Shown here piece by piece: positions 11,409 through 26,400 of a DNA stretch of 64,000 nucleotides. Source of the DNA: Gavia stellata. Lineage: Eukaryota > Chordata > Aves > Gaviiformes > Gaviidae. Under the pieces are notes generated by a model. The model had not been told where the DNA came from, did not search any database, and worked only from the letters and a program-made list of their open reading frames with translations. Within the stretch, counting starts at the first letter, position 1, and each line of letters begins with the position of its first letter. The translations under genes and the position numbers were made by a program. The stretch lies in the NCBI RefSeq assembly GCF_030936135.1, contig NC_082611.1, positions 11,051,001 through 11,115,000 of the forward strand, read 5' to 3'.

Positions 11409-14400
11409 GTAAACCACATTTTTTTTAAATTTGCACTTAGTGGATGTCCTCCTTAAATACTGTTGCACATGAAGAGTTCTCCTAAATGGCACTGTTCTCT
11501 GGATACTTCTATAAAGTCATAGACGACTAAACAGTTTAAAAAAAAAAAAAATTCTGTTTTGCAAAGTTGTAACTTGGATTTACTTGTTTTGACTACCTAG
11601 TTAACTTACTGTATTGTTTGCATAGAGTTTAGACTTTTTTTACTATTATATTTTTACTATTTTAAGAACTAGAAAAAGAAATTCTAAGGAATTGGAAGCT
11701 CTTTCATTCTGGTGGTGTATAAAGAAATTATCTTCAGCAACACTTTGAAAAGCATTTTCTTAGTCTGTAGTGTCTGTTGTCACTTCATATGCAGTAAAGG
11801 TGTAATGTTTATAATTACAATACAGCTTTTTTCAGTGTTCTTGAGAGGGAAATACTGTGTGAAATACGTACATGGTCTTTCTACAGTGTTATACTGCTTC
11901 AATTACAAAATCATAGCTAGTATGCAAGTTATAAACTTAAAAAGAAGTCATGGAAAAATAAGAAATGGGATAGTTTTTACTATCATTTTAAGACTACACC
12001 CATTTTTACGTTTTTAAGGTGCAACACCCCAATTAAATGTTCTTACAAAATGCAATTCCAGTGAATCTTATAGAAGAATAACTAGTCAACATACACCTGA
12101 ACAAATGACAGTTGTCTGCTGTGCTTAATTTTATATTCTTAGCTAACTTGAATTCTTAGCTTGTTTTTGACCTGTGAGTATTCTGTGTCATTCTTCATGT
12201 TTCTTTTCCAGTTGTTTTGTGGGGATGGAATGGGTGTACAATGTTAATTCAAAATTAAATAGATATTCAGACTACTGAAACAGTAGAAACTTTATTTGCA
12301 CTTCTTAGCCTGTAATAGCAAAAACTGTTAACCTCACTCTCCTGAACTGTGGGATACCTTTGGGTTTCTTCCATACTGCCTTAATTTTCTATAATCACTG
12401 TCACTATACTGGTAATCTCATCCAGTTTTGTTTAGATTCTTTATCTAATGCACACTGTAAATTTGAATAGCTTTCATGTTTCACTTCCGTTACTGGTATA
12501 GCACCCGCTGAGTTCAGTGTGACACAACTTCAGACAATTTTCATGGCATATGCCACCTCAGCATTTGATAACTTTTTTTTAAATACATTACTTGGTTGTT
12601 TGAGAGTTTTTAAAGTAAACCTGAATTTGTCTTGCATCTTTATCCTAATTTAACAGTGACTAAACTTCTGTTTAAGACTGATTTGAGGTATAAAGTTTCT
12701 CCCTTAAAGGGAAACTTTGAAAACACCTGATTTCTTTTTTAGATTCCTTAAGAAAATAAAACTGAATTTGCATTCCTGGGCATGTTCTCTAAAACATAAA
12801 GCTTCCCATGTGCAAAGTTTATAGTATGCTAATTTTAACATTTTTGGTATTTGGGGATTAAAATGAGCTGTCTTGTTAAACCTGTACAGGGTCTCCGGAA
12901 GTTGCAATAACAGGCCAAGTTCTGGAAAATTTGCCCCCCATTGGAGTCTTCTGGGATATTGAAAACTGTTCAGTTCCCACTGGCCGTTCAGCTATAGCAG
13001 TTGTACAGAGGATTCGTGAAAAGTTTTTTAAAGGTCACAGAGAGGCGGAATTCATCTGTGTGTGTGACATTAGTAAAGAAAATAAAGAAGTTATTCAGGA
13101 GCTAAACAACTGCCAGGTATCAGAACAGCATCCACTTCGTGTTCCTGCTTGAAAATTTTGTGTACTCCGAGTGTGCTAATAGTGGTTCCTGTTCACTAAA
13201 GCTTTATGTTAGCTTCTGTGTTTTTTAGTGCATGAGCTTATAATTAGTTTATGGTCTTTAATGATGAACTTCCTTGCTGTGATACTTTTTAAAACTGAAA
13301 CTGTATTCCATTATATGTAGGTTACTGTTTTAGCTTTAGTGTTCAGAGGGGACTTTGATTTCATCCAGTAATAGATGGTGGTGGCGTTTTTAGTGTTAGC
13401 CTTCAAATCTGTGACTAAATCACAGCCTAAAAGAACTATGATTCTGTAAAGTTAACTTTTTTACTTTTGCTAGTGAATACTGTGCTGATTAGTGAGGACG
13501 CTTGTAAATTAGTGGTATTGATTGGGGCACCTTTAGCACTACATATTTTCCATCAATACCTTTTGTTTCTTGGTATTTTTTTAACTTTTAGTGCAGGTTT
13601 CTAAGTCAGAAATTCCCCTACCACTCCCTAAATAGCAGCTATGATAACAGGCTGGCAGTTTATCTGCTTATGTGATGTAAAATTAATCGATAGTGAGTAC
13701 TTGCTGTGTTTGTCACCCCTTATTTCAAATAAGGGTTTATGGAATGTTTTTAAGGTATGTAAATTGTGATGGTTAACATGGAACAGTAGAAGTCATCCCT
13801 CAGACGTTACTGAATGACTAGGGTTTTCAAGTTCATTGGTCATTAGAACAGTTTGAGATCCATACATGTTGTATGTCATGCATGCGTGCATTAATTTATC
13901 TAAATAAAAGGTGCATGTGAAAGCTTGTATTTATGTTGATTTTATGAAAAAATTAAATTTAAGCAATCATAGTTCACATAAAGCTTTTCTTTAGAGCGTA
14001 TCTGTGTATTTCCACAGGTGACTGTTGCACACATCAATGCTACAGCAAAGAATGCTGCTGATGACAAACTCAGACAGAGTCTTAGGAGATTTGCTGATAC
14101 ACACACTGCACCTGCCACTGTGGTTCTTGTGTCAAGTAAGTGTTTGTGGTACTCATCTACAGCGCAGAATTCAGTTCCTCTCTTCAGTATTTTGCATATG
14201 ACACTATTCTACTTTCCAAGGGTTGTGTTCAGAATCAGCTTTAACTGAATTGCTCAAGAATTCTCAATGTCAGTGGTAGCAAGGGAGAAGTAGGGACAGT
14301 AAGATGAGAACTTGGCTTAGTTAAATCAGCATTGGAATCTGATGTTGAGTGTCGGTAGCTGTGTGCATAAATACTATAAATCAGCTTCAGCAGGAAGCTA

Positions 14401-17400
14401 ATAAAGTAAAACTCAGAGTCTTACGGTAATCTTTCAGAATGATTTGAGTGAAATGTATTTGATTTGTTTTTAATTCTTGTAGTAGCATGCTATACAGTTA
14501 AACATGCAAGCCACTCAACCATTTAATTGCTGTATGTTGCCTTGGGTTTCTCCCTAAAGTTAAACAAATATTTTTTATAGAAGTATACAGTACCAGCCGA
14601 ATGCCTTGCAGATAAATTGCTAGAAGCTGCTATTAAAAGGAAGCCCCTGTCTGATACTGAATGCTAACTGCTGATTTAAATTACGTCTGAGAAGCCTTGT
14701 AGCTGTTGGTGCTTTTTCACTGGAGATTTTCAGTGATAAACAGAACTTGTCAAGTGAGATCTGGGGTTTTGTTTCTTTAATGTGACTTTTTTTAGCTTTT
14801 TCATGTGTTTCCTTGTTCATTCTATTTCTTCTTTTTTCTCCAGCGGATGTGAACTTTGCTTTGGAACTCAGTGACCTGAGACATCGACATGGTTTTCGGA
14901 TAATTTTGGTACATAAAAACCAAGCTTCAGAAGCACTCTTACATCATGCTCATGAGCTTATTTGTTTTGAAGAATTTATTTCAGACTTGCCACCAAGGTT
15001 ACCACTGAAAATGCCGGTAAGGTTTTTAATTCTTAATGCAGCAGACATTTCAAAGTGTCAACTTCCTTTTTTTCCTAATATAGCAGGAGAGGAGGCTGAA
15101 ATTATGTGTGTTTTTATAGTGAGACATGGTCTGCTGCATATTTGACCATTGTCTGTATTTCATTTACTACCATGTGAATGTATGCTTTCTGCTTTACGAC
15201 TCTAAAGAATGAAATAATAAAAGAAGAAAGTAGTTAACTAAAACAGTAAAATAGCAAGGTCACATTCTTATAACTGAATATTTTATCAGGTAATGTATCT
15301 TACATGCCTTTCTTTCACTGGCAGAAAGTTAGGGTAAGGACTTAGTTGTGCATTAAGACAGCTCTGTGATGCTTTTCTAACAGTTTTGAGTGAGTGTCTA
15401 CTGTTTTCTTGGGTTTTTTGTCTTCCTGATGATTCCCTCTGAATTCGCTGTGTTGTCTTTGCACAGCACTTGTGACCTTTTCTTTGTTTGAAATAACTTC
15501 CTGAACTAAGTGTTCACATGCATGTGTAGAATATATAGAATTCTTGGGTTGCAAACAGTGATGCTTTCTTATCTGGAGAAGTTATGAGGTATTGATCCAT
15601 TGATCAGGGACTCTGTAGTATCTTCTAATTTTAGATTATATTGGAGATGGAAGTTTGAGGATCTATCTTGGTATGAGAGTTTTCCAAACAAATTGAATGC
15701 TGCAAAAAGAATGACTTGGGTGTGGGGGGAGAGCATGTATCACCAGAATCAATGTAAAAATACTGGTTTTGAACAAGAGGGTATTCTGACATAATGAAAT
15801 CTAAATCTTACTCCCTTTAAACAGGCATGCCATACACTATTATATGTTTATAATCTGCCAGCCAACAGAGACAGCAAAAGTGTCAGTAATAGACTCAGGC
15901 GTTTGTCAGACAACTGTGGAGGGAAGGTGCTGAGCATTTCTGGAAGCAGTGCAATTCTCCGTTTTTTAAATCAAGAAAGTGCTGAACGGGCTCGGAAGCG
16001 AATGGAAAATGAAGATGTTTTTGGTAACAGGATTGTAGTGTCTTTTACTCCCAAAAACAAAGAACTTAATGAAACAAAAAGCTCCAGCTTTGTGGGAACT
16101 GAAAAGGTGAAGTCTCCCAAAAAAATTAACAAGAACACAAAGCTGTGCCTCCTCAACAAAGACTCAAGTGATCAGTCTTCTGGTACCAAAGGCTCTGCTG
16201 GGAGAGGATTCCAGATTCATGGATCTATCGTCAAACCCACAAATGTTAAAAGTTTACAGGTATTGTTCTACCTTGTTTAATATTCTTGCTTTTCTTCATG
16301 TTCTGAGGATTGTTTCTTTTACAGCTTTATCTTGTAACTTGTCAGTCCTGTTTAATGAATAACTGTAATGTATAGTGACATTCCCAAAATGAGAGCTGTA
16401 TTAATCTGCTTGGGAAGCAGACAATGAATTTGAGTGTTTTATTCCCTCCCTGCCACCTCTTTCTCAATTTGGAAATACTGCTGGTACTTACTGAGTTTTG
16501 AATCCTAGGCCAGTTTTGACTTTTGTATGGGTATTGAGTATAACATCTAGAGGGATCCACTTTGCTAGTTTTAATCTACAGTGTAGCAAGTATATCAACT
16601 AATGGACAGTTTACTGTTTTCTGTCACAGAAAATCAAATATTCCTGGTTATGAAGTGTCAATGAAAATACTATTAAAGAAAAATTTGTCACTTATCTAGG
16701 TTCCCATCACAAGGGAAGCATCTGGCAAGGAATGTCTGGTGCTTTTATGCTGACCTTTCATCTGTTTTATGTAGGAGCTGTGCCGCCTTGAATCAAAGAC
16801 AATCAATAGAAATATTGAAAACCAGCAAGAACATCTAAGAGAAGAAATTCCTTCTCCTCAGAGTAACTCTAATGCAGTGATTCCTGTGTCTCTGGCAACC
16901 AAAAAAATTGGAACGGGAGAATCATCCTGTAAAAGTAGTCAGAAGTATGTTTAAAACCAACAAGACATCAATGTTGGCTACATTGTTTTTAATGTGAATT
17001 CTGCAACATAATGTGTTTTCTTTTTCTTATATATATTTGTAAATAGAAAAGAGACCTCTGCTTCCAGGAGTATTACCAATTCCCCTGTAGAGAAAAAAGA
17101 TAAAGATGAAACTGTATTTCAGGTCAGCTATCCCTCTGCTTTCAGTAAGTTGACGGCCTCAAGACAGCTCAGTCCTTTACTCATGTCTCAGAGTTGCTGG
17201 TCATCTCGGTAAGTGTCTGTGTCTTGTTTGGGAGGTGAAGTGAGACTTCAATATATACACTGATTGTTGACAGCTGCATATGGATTACGTATGCTAAGCA
17301 TATTACTGTAATACACTGATTTATGTGGAGGCAAAAGGAAACAGTGATGGTGCTGCGTAACAGTTAACAGGGGGTGGATGTAAATATAAGGTGGAGTGAA

Positions 17401-20400
17401 CTCTTTTTCGGAAACTTACTGTGTGGCAATTGTTTCCTGCAAAGTTTGTCTTCAAAGCTTCTGGAAAATCTTCAGAGGTATTATAATCATCTTACTCCTC
17501 TTAATTTCAGTGCCTTTGACATTCCCAGTAGAAATTTATCTAGGCCCCTTAAATTCTTGTAGACTTAAATATCTGGCCTTTGCCAATTATTGAAATCACA
17601 TGAATGAGTTCGACTTTTTCAGTGTGTTAGTAAGATAGTAGAAGACTTGGTGTCAAATATACTATTAAATTGGGAGACTTTGAAACATAGTATGAATTAT
17701 TTCCTTTCTTCTCATAGGAAATATTTGTCTTGTTATGATGTTTTGCTTGTGGTGAAATTTGTTTTGCCCACACACATATGTACTAGGAAAATACCTTCAA
17801 AGTGCTGTACTTGTGCACTTGACCTGTGTCTGTTTTCTGATTAATTTTGAGATGTGTATATCAGAATTGTGCAATAGCTACTTTAGCTCATAAATGTTTT
17901 TATTTTACCCAGGAGTATGTCTCCAAACCTCTCAAATAGATCATCTCCACTCACGTTTAATGTAGTAAATCATACCAGTGGTACAGACTGCCCTGATCCT
18001 TTTGCAAATGGTGCAGACATTCAGATCAGCAATATAGATTACAGATTGTCCAGAAAAGAGTTGCAGCAAAACTTACAAGAAACTTTCTCAAGGCATGGCA
18101 AGGTAAAGGCTAAAATACATTTATTAAATCTGTTTTTAAATACTTCCTGTTGATGTATTTATGGACATGTTTGTAGTCTAGCTTTAAGTGAGTAGGAATG
18201 GAAAGCTATCCAAACATGACTTCTAAACTTTGTTAAAAGGAGGTATTGTGTTTTTCCTTTTAAAAAGACAAGACGATCACTTGCACTAGGTTCTTAATTT
18301 GCATGTGGTCTTCATAGAGCTGGTATTCTGAAGTTTTGTATATAAAATTCTTAGTTAGTGCCTCGTTAGTCATGCAGGGAAGAGACCTAGGCTTTAGCTG
18401 GATAACCTTAAGCTGTGAAGCTGAATTCCTAATGTCAGCTTAAAAATCACAGTAAAAACTGAGTTTCTGTTTTGAATCAGAAGTGATCAAAAACAGACAC
18501 AGGAGAATCAGTAAAACAACTATGCAAGGAGAGGTAATTTCTGCAGCGGTCCTATTTCTGTCTGATCTGCAGATGACATTCTTCTGGCATATTTTTCTAC
18601 ATGGGAAGATGATGCTTGTGTTAAAGGAATATCGTGGTCTTGCCTTGGCCAAGGCTCACTGCACTTGGTTCTTGGTTGCATTGTCCTCTTGGCCCTGGTT
18701 CATCATACTCAGTTCCCTTTTGCGCTGTATTCGGCTCTTGGCCAAAGCAAGACTCTGCTACTCTCATGTTGGCGTGCCTTGTGTTAATACTATGATAAAT
18801 GTATAAGGTGTTTTCTTTCTTTCAGGTAAAAAGTGTGGAGCTCAGTCCTCATACAGACTACCAGTTGAAAGCTACAGTTCAGATGGAAAATCTGCAAGAA
18901 GCTATCAGTGCTGTCAACAGTCTTCATAGATACAAAATTGGCAGTAAAAGGATCCAGGTCTCATTAGCAACAGGCACTGCTAGTAAATCACTCTCTCTAC
19001 TTAGGTAATAAGCACTTTGGCATTTTCTTAATTGTTCTAGCATGTATTTAGTAGCTGAGAGATGATTTAAAATACTAAGCAAAGGAAGGATAGGGAAATA
19101 AAGTAAAATCTGTCTTATGACATAATGAATGTATTAAATACAGCTAGGCTGGTTTTCAGTTTAGCATTTTTACAGTGCTTATATTTTATGTTGCATCTGA
19201 AGAGACTAGATCTCTGTTTAATAGTTTCATCACTACTCTTTCATAATACTGATGTACCTCAAAAACTTAGTTAGTGCAGCTGAGTTAAGATTAGATTTGG
19301 CATCGTTATTTTTTCTTTCCTCCAAGAAAGTGCATATGAATTTGAGGATGGGGTACACAGTTTAAATGCTGTTGGTGTTTCTTTGATGTCCGTTTTCTGT
19401 GTGGAGGATGATAGAACTAGAGTGTTGATGCTAGTGAGGATACAAGTATTTTCTGTTTCAATTTTTTCCTTCCTGAAAGAAAGCATTAGGAAAAAGTTGT
19501 TGTCTTCGTTTTTTCACAGAAAGTGCCAGTGAAAATAGTACTTGGAGTATAGAGTATTCTATAATTATGTACTACTTGTCATTATATAATTTACAACTTC
19601 ATTTCATTCTTGCCTTTTAGTTTATGCCTGTTCAAAGTTCTTAATGTAATGACCAGGCTGGTAACTTCGAATGCTGCAGCTTAATGTTGCATTTTCTAGA
19701 CGCTTGAAATCTTACCACCGCCTATGAAAGATGCAACTCCTTCAGAGACATTACCTAATGAATTAGCAGAAATATTACTACTTGCACTCCCCTGATCTGA
19801 AGCGTCAACTTTTGTAGTGCTGTGATGGAAGGGAATGCAATTAATCCTGTTACATTTATAGTTCATAAACCACATCTGTAAATATCTCACCAGTTTGGGC
19901 TGGAGACTCATACTAACAGATTAATTTTGCGCTAATGTTACAAAACTTCTTTTATAGTTCGGAAACAATGTCCATTCTGCAGGATGCACCTGCTTGTTGT
20001 CTGCCTGTGTTCAAATTCACAGAAATCTATGAAAAAAAGTAAGTTCTTAGTTGTTTTTTCTCTAGTACTTTTAAAAAGAATCTGATCTTGTGTGATTGTT
20101 TACAGTTGAACTATAGAGAGTAACAGAATGGAGTGTTACAGGTTTTTTGTTCTTAGATGTTGCAGCATATTATCTATCCAGAGACAATGACTGTAATACT
20201 AATCCTTAAAAGGTTATACTTTCAGTATTTTACTTCGTTTTTCTACATTGGGATGAATAGATTATTACCTTAACATTTTGTGTAGAATAATTTCTAGCAT
20301 ATTCCTGTTTCTTTGACAAAAAAAATGCAGATTACTGCATTTGCTAGCTGTGTTTATAATGTGTATTTATTTCAATTTTTTCTTTTAGATTTGGCCATAA

Positions 20401-23400
20401 GTTAGTTGTATCAGACTTATATAAACTAACAGATACTGTGGCAATCCGTGACCAAGGAAGTGGGCGGCTGGTGTGCCTTTTACCCAGCAGCCAAGCCCGA
20501 CAGAGTCCATTGGGATCTTCACAGTCACATGATGGTTCATCAGCAAACTGTAGTCCTATAATATTTGAAGAGTTGGAATATCATGAGCCTGTTTGTAAGC
20601 AGCATTGCCTGAATAAAGACTTTATGTAAGCTGTGTATAAAATACTATAAAATCTTACAAAATATTTGAACAGCATTTAACACTTAAAGGTGTATTATAG
20701 TTGAGGTATATATGTTCATATAGCGTGCTCCAGTCACTGTTTATATGTTTACAAGAATAAGTCATGCAGAAAATAGGGATACGGCACAGTGAATTTTCTA
20801 GGCAGTTATCATGGATCGGTGTGTTCAGGTAAGATTATTGTAATCTAGCACAGCTGCCAAGATTGAATACATCTTAAGCAGAACCTGAAAGGTACACTAC
20901 CTTCCTCTGGTTATATATACTAGAGATTTCAATTAGCCTGAATTTTGTTATGTAGTTATAGCTGGAACTGATCATTCTTCTTTGTCCTCTAGCTACAGTT
21001 AGTAAGTGATTCATACTGGGTTGAAGATTTCCTGAAGCCATATATTAAGTTTTTTGTTTTATTCAGCAGCAGCCAGATTGTGTTACTAGAGCAGTTATTA
21101 GGTGTTCACTGTTAACTGCCTGGTATGTGCTGCTAAAATTTAATTTGAAAATTTTAATCTATTGATAATAAAAATGTGGTCTTCTAAATGTTGCTTGTCT
21201 TCTGGAAATTTGCTGTAGCTGTATTAATTTTTGTGAAGAAGAAAAGATGGAAGTTGCTTGTGACTGTACATAGTGGTATTGTCAGCTAGTAGCAGTATAT
21301 TGTGTGCATATACTATAATGTTTACTGTGGGTGTGTATGTGAGCACAGGCATGCTATGCTTAAAGCTATGTGTAGAATGAGCATGTAAACTTCAACCTCT
21401 TATTTTTACAGTGAGCATGAGTTTGATCCAGATTCTTATAGAATTCCTTTTGTGATTCTGTCTCTGAAGACATTTGCTCCCCAAGTTCACAGTCTTCTAC
21501 AGACACATGAGGGTACTGTGCCTTTACTAAGGTATAGTATTTTCATTTAGCCTTCTAGTGTAAGGGCTAATAGGTTTAAAAAAATTTAGATTTAAAACTA
21601 TCGATGGCTGTTGTAATGCTCTGAAACTACTTGTTTTATTAAAAACTCTGGTTCTTATGTAAGGTGGCATCTTTTATAGCAAATAAGTGCCTTATGAAAT
21701 GATTACTTTCTGAATTCTTGTTGAGCAAAAAAAGACACACTTAAAATACGCATTTTTAAAGACTTCTGTAATGTGTTAGTAAGCTGTTGAAGCCTCTTGC
21801 TCAGGAAGTGTCTCAAAATAATGATATTTTTAGGACAATTGTTATAGTAGTATTTTAGTGTATAATGGAAGCTTTTTTTCTTCCAAAGTTTTCCTGATTG
21901 TTATATGTCAGAGTTCAATGATCTTGAAATGGTGCCAGAATGCCAGGGTGGTGTTCCTTTAGAACATCTAATTACCTGTGTTCCTGGAGTTAACATTGCC
22001 ACTGCCCAAAATGGCATTAAAGTTATTAAATGGATACATAACAAACCACCACCACCTACTACAGGTAAGTATTTATATTTAAAAACTTTTCTCTGAACTA
22101 ATCTTTCTGCTAAAAAATTAAGAGTAGCATAAAGTAAACATCTTGTATAATTGTTTAAAGTTTCTCTTTATAAAAAGTTTAGCTTGAATGTTCATTCTTT
22201 TCTTTTTTCCTCCTGTGCTCTAGCCTGTGTCATAAATAAAGTGCAGTGTTTAATGGAAGTATATTAGTGAAAGGTTCAGTAATATCTTTTTTTTTTTTTG
22301 TAGATCCTTGGCTTCTACGTTCTAAGAGCCCTGTAGGTAATCCACAACTTATTCAGTTCAGTAGAGAAGTGATAGATCTACTTAAAAGCCAACCGTCCTG
22401 CGTCATACCTGTCAGTAAATTCATCCCAACATACCATCATCACTTTGCAAAACAATGCCGTGTGTCTGACTACGGGTATTCTAAATTAATGGAGCTGCTA
22501 GAAGCAGTACCTCATGTACTGCAAGTGAGTTATATGGCACTATTCCTTTTAATTTGGGGAATTATATCTTCAACTATCTGAATTACTGGTTGGTATTGTA
22601 TAATAGATGCTATGCAATTACCTAGTCCACCTTGAAAGAGATGGTTAACTGAACCTTGCAGTATAATTGCTGTCTTTTTTGGGATGTTGTTTCTGGTTTG
22701 TTTTTTTATTGTCTTCACCCTTCCAAAACAGCTTCTGGGGAAATTAACTCTTCATTTAATCTAAGCCTCTGGAATAAAGTTTGAAGCTGCTTTAACCTGT
22801 GACTAGTGCTTGGGTAAAAGGTTTTAATTGTGCTGTTTATCATAACACAGCAAATGCTGAGTGCTTCTAAGTTAAGCTGTGATGTGTAGCCTGTGACTTC
22901 AGGGATTTCTGTGTGAAGTCAGTCATGTGGCCTTATGTTACAAAAAAGAAACACTATGGTCACATTAGCTTACTACTTTGAACACCAGTTGGCATAGAAC
23001 TTGAAAATAACCAATACAAATATGCAACAGTTGCAATAGCACTCATGGAGGAAGCATTTCTTGATGACGCGTGCCTTAGGGCAGAAAGTATATGGCTTCA
23101 TGAGGCTGCCTTTCCAAACACTGTGTCCATTATATCCTTTATTTCTAGCCTACCTATACTAGAATTGGCTTCTAAATATCTTGTAAAAGAACTTACTAAC
23201 AATGCTAGATGTGAGTGATCAAAGAAAATTTTCTTTCAGATTCTTGGTATGGGTTCCAAACGCTTGCTAACTTTAACACACAGAGCTCAAGTGAAGCGCT
23301 TTACTCAAGACTTACTGAAGCTTCTCAAATCCCAGGCCAGTAAGCAAGTTATTGTGAGGGAATTCTTACAGGCTTATCACTGGTAAGTTACCTTTTTAAA

Positions 23401-26400
23401 GAACAATTGTGCAGGGCATGTCTATCAATGGTGGTTTTAAAACTTAGTGCAAGAGAAATCAGCACTTGAAATCTTAATACAAAACTGTGGCAACTATATT
23501 GCCTCTTTGTTGCGATGTGGAAGTTCAAACTTATAATGAAAACAAAAATTAAAAGCTCTCTGGCAGACTGTACTGCTTCCTTTAGTACTGAGTTCATTTA
23601 ACTTCATTGGAGTTCAAAATGGGTAATTCTATTTCATTAATTCTCTTTGAAGCCACTGCAAGGTTGGATTTAAGCACACAGGTCATGGCACATTAATATG
23701 AACAATAAAGGGAAAATTTAGTGTTAGGCTTTCTTTAGAGGGAAATGTAAAATAAATAGACTGTCAATAGATACTCCTTTAACTGGATCTAGCAATTGCA
23801 CAAAAATGAGGAGTAATAACTGCCTAGCTATTGCCAGGAAGAATATTCTGTTCTAGCGTGATAAAAAAATAGGTTTTTTTTAAGAACCAAGAACAATGCA
23901 TTCCTTAATATGAAGATAGAAAGTAGTACTTAATGTGCTTTGAGGAAACCATAACATCTTAGTGCTACATGTGGTCTACTTTTGCGTGTGTGCTGTTGTG
24001 CTGCATGTGCCAACAGCTCCTTTTTGGGAATGCACACTTCTACGTATATTTCCACTATTGGCAAAAATACATTGTTGGTTGTTTCTAAATCTACTGAATG
24101 TGCATCTCCATTGTAGTCAGCTCTGGCCATTTGTTGAATAACAACATATGTGAAGTGTTCTTGCTTCTGAGATGTTCCCATCGGGGAGGCAGGGGGAGTA
24201 AAATACCTTTTAATATATTACTTAGTATTGTGAAACTTAATATGGTGTTTTCAAGGATATGGTTTCTGCCTTCTCTTGAGACCTGATCTTGTTTAAGGAG
24301 AGCATATGTCTGTAACTATTAAGCAAATACAGACTGTTGAAAGTGTAGCCATATGGAGCTGTGTAACATAATTACATTTTCTTAAATAGCTTAAAACCTA
24401 AGCTTGAAAAATATTACTTTGTATTGTCACTTACCACGACTAGTTTGAGGCATCCACTGGTTGGTATATACACCTCTTTCTTAAACTGATGTTCACATCA
24501 CACTGGATCTTATTTTTCTGGTTAGAATGAATAGATAATTTGAATTAAGACTACTTTTTCCTTTGTTTCACATGCTAGTATTATTGCCAATATGGAAATT
24601 ATGCTTTTTTTAGGATTTGAGGCTTATTCTCTCACCTTACACATTTTTTGCCTGCACAGCATGCATTAATACTTGTATTATACAATTTCCTAAAACTTTC
24701 AGGTGTTTCTCTAAGGACTGGGATGTTACTGAGTACGGAGTGTGTGAACTGGCTGATATAATATCAGAAATTCCAGATACAACCATCTGTTTGTCACAGC
24801 AAGACAATGAAATGGTAATTTGTATTCCCAAAAGAGGTATGTCCATGTACTTTTTTGTTACTGTTGCCAAAGAAATTGTTCTTTGACTGTTTTATAACTG
24901 TACTAACTAAAGTACAGTGCAACTTGGATTTTTTTGATAACTGTGTTTCTACCTTCATAACTAAGTTATGAACTTCTAGCAAATAAAGGTTTTGTCATTC
25001 TAAGAACACTTACAATGGAACAGATAGGAAAGCAGGTGGCAAAACACATAAAATTAATACTACTACTTTTGCATGTAGCTAAACTTCCTGTGGAATGATT
25101 AGAGTGGGTTGTTTCCACACAGAAAAATAAGAACATATTTGGCTATTTACTGATAACTGGATTATTTTGGACTGTAAACATGTAAGCTTAGCTTAGTCTT
25201 CAGTTGTGAAGAAAATAGTGACTTGATGTGGTATGTGATTAAGCTGAAAATCAATTACCATATTTTCTTGTTTTATTCTGTTGCATTTTATAAGTGTGTT
25301 GGTACATAGCTCTTGCTTTGTTTTTTAATTTTAGAACGTACACAAGAAGAAATTGAAAGAACCAAACAATTTTCTAAAGAGGTAGTAGACCTACTGCGCC
25401 ATCAACCCCATTTTCGAATGCCCTTCAATAAATTTATTCCTTCTTATCACCACCACTTTGGTCGTCAGTGCAAACTTGCTTACTATGGTTTTACAAAACT
25501 ACTTGAGCTCTTTGAAGCCATACCAGATGTCTTACTTGTAAGTTCTAAAATCCTAAGCTGTACTAAAGCATTTTTCTGATATCTGTAAAACTGTTTCAGC
25601 AGGGTTATATTGCTCATGAGCTTTACAGGTGCACAGTTTATAACTCACACTAATGTTAGACAGCTGTATTTAAGAAAGTCTTTGATATAGCTATTTTGGT
25701 AAATGGTCCAAGGTTTTTAGCATATTCAGGCTAAGTTTGTTAACAAATTCAAGTTTTCTAAATTGGGATTACATTTACAAAATTCAGTGCATCAAAATTA
25801 GAGCTAAGCTTCATTAAAGTTGTGTTAAACTTGCTTTAAAAAAGGTTAATAACCATGTAAGTGCCTATTCTGTTATATTTCAGAAATCACATAGTTTTGC
25901 TTGCTATATAGTTATCTTTCGATGTAGCTGAGCCCTGCTGCATAGCAAATGACTGAGTGAAAGCACTGAATTTTAGCTGCAGATAATACTTTTTCATCCA
26001 GACTAGGTAAATCACTTTAACAAAGTGTAATTTCTGTTTTGTAGGTATTGGAATGTGGGGAGGAGAAAATTCTCACGCTCACGGAGGTGGAACAAGTCAA
26101 AGCAGTTGCTGCCCAGTTTGTTAAACTGCTGCGGTCTCAGAAAGACAACTGCCTTATGATGACTGATTTACTGACAGAGTACAGTAAAACATTTGGATAC
26201 ACGCTGCGTCTTCATGACTACGATGTTAGCTCAGTTCCAGCTTTAATGCAAAAACTTTGCCATGTTGTAAAGGTAACCTTTTATCTTTGTAGTTTATCCC
26301 TCTAAAAGGTATGTAATGTTGTGTTAGGAAATTTTCTGTTTTAAATTACAGGTCTCGGTGTGCTTAATATTGTACTCTAGAAACAATAATTCATTAAGGG

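Noticed and set aside
13260-13300. ATGATGA followed by CTGA in a MARF1 intron, as for a C/D box snoRNA
   Set aside because: Box spacing is only about 30 bases, there is no terminal stem and no C'/D' pair.
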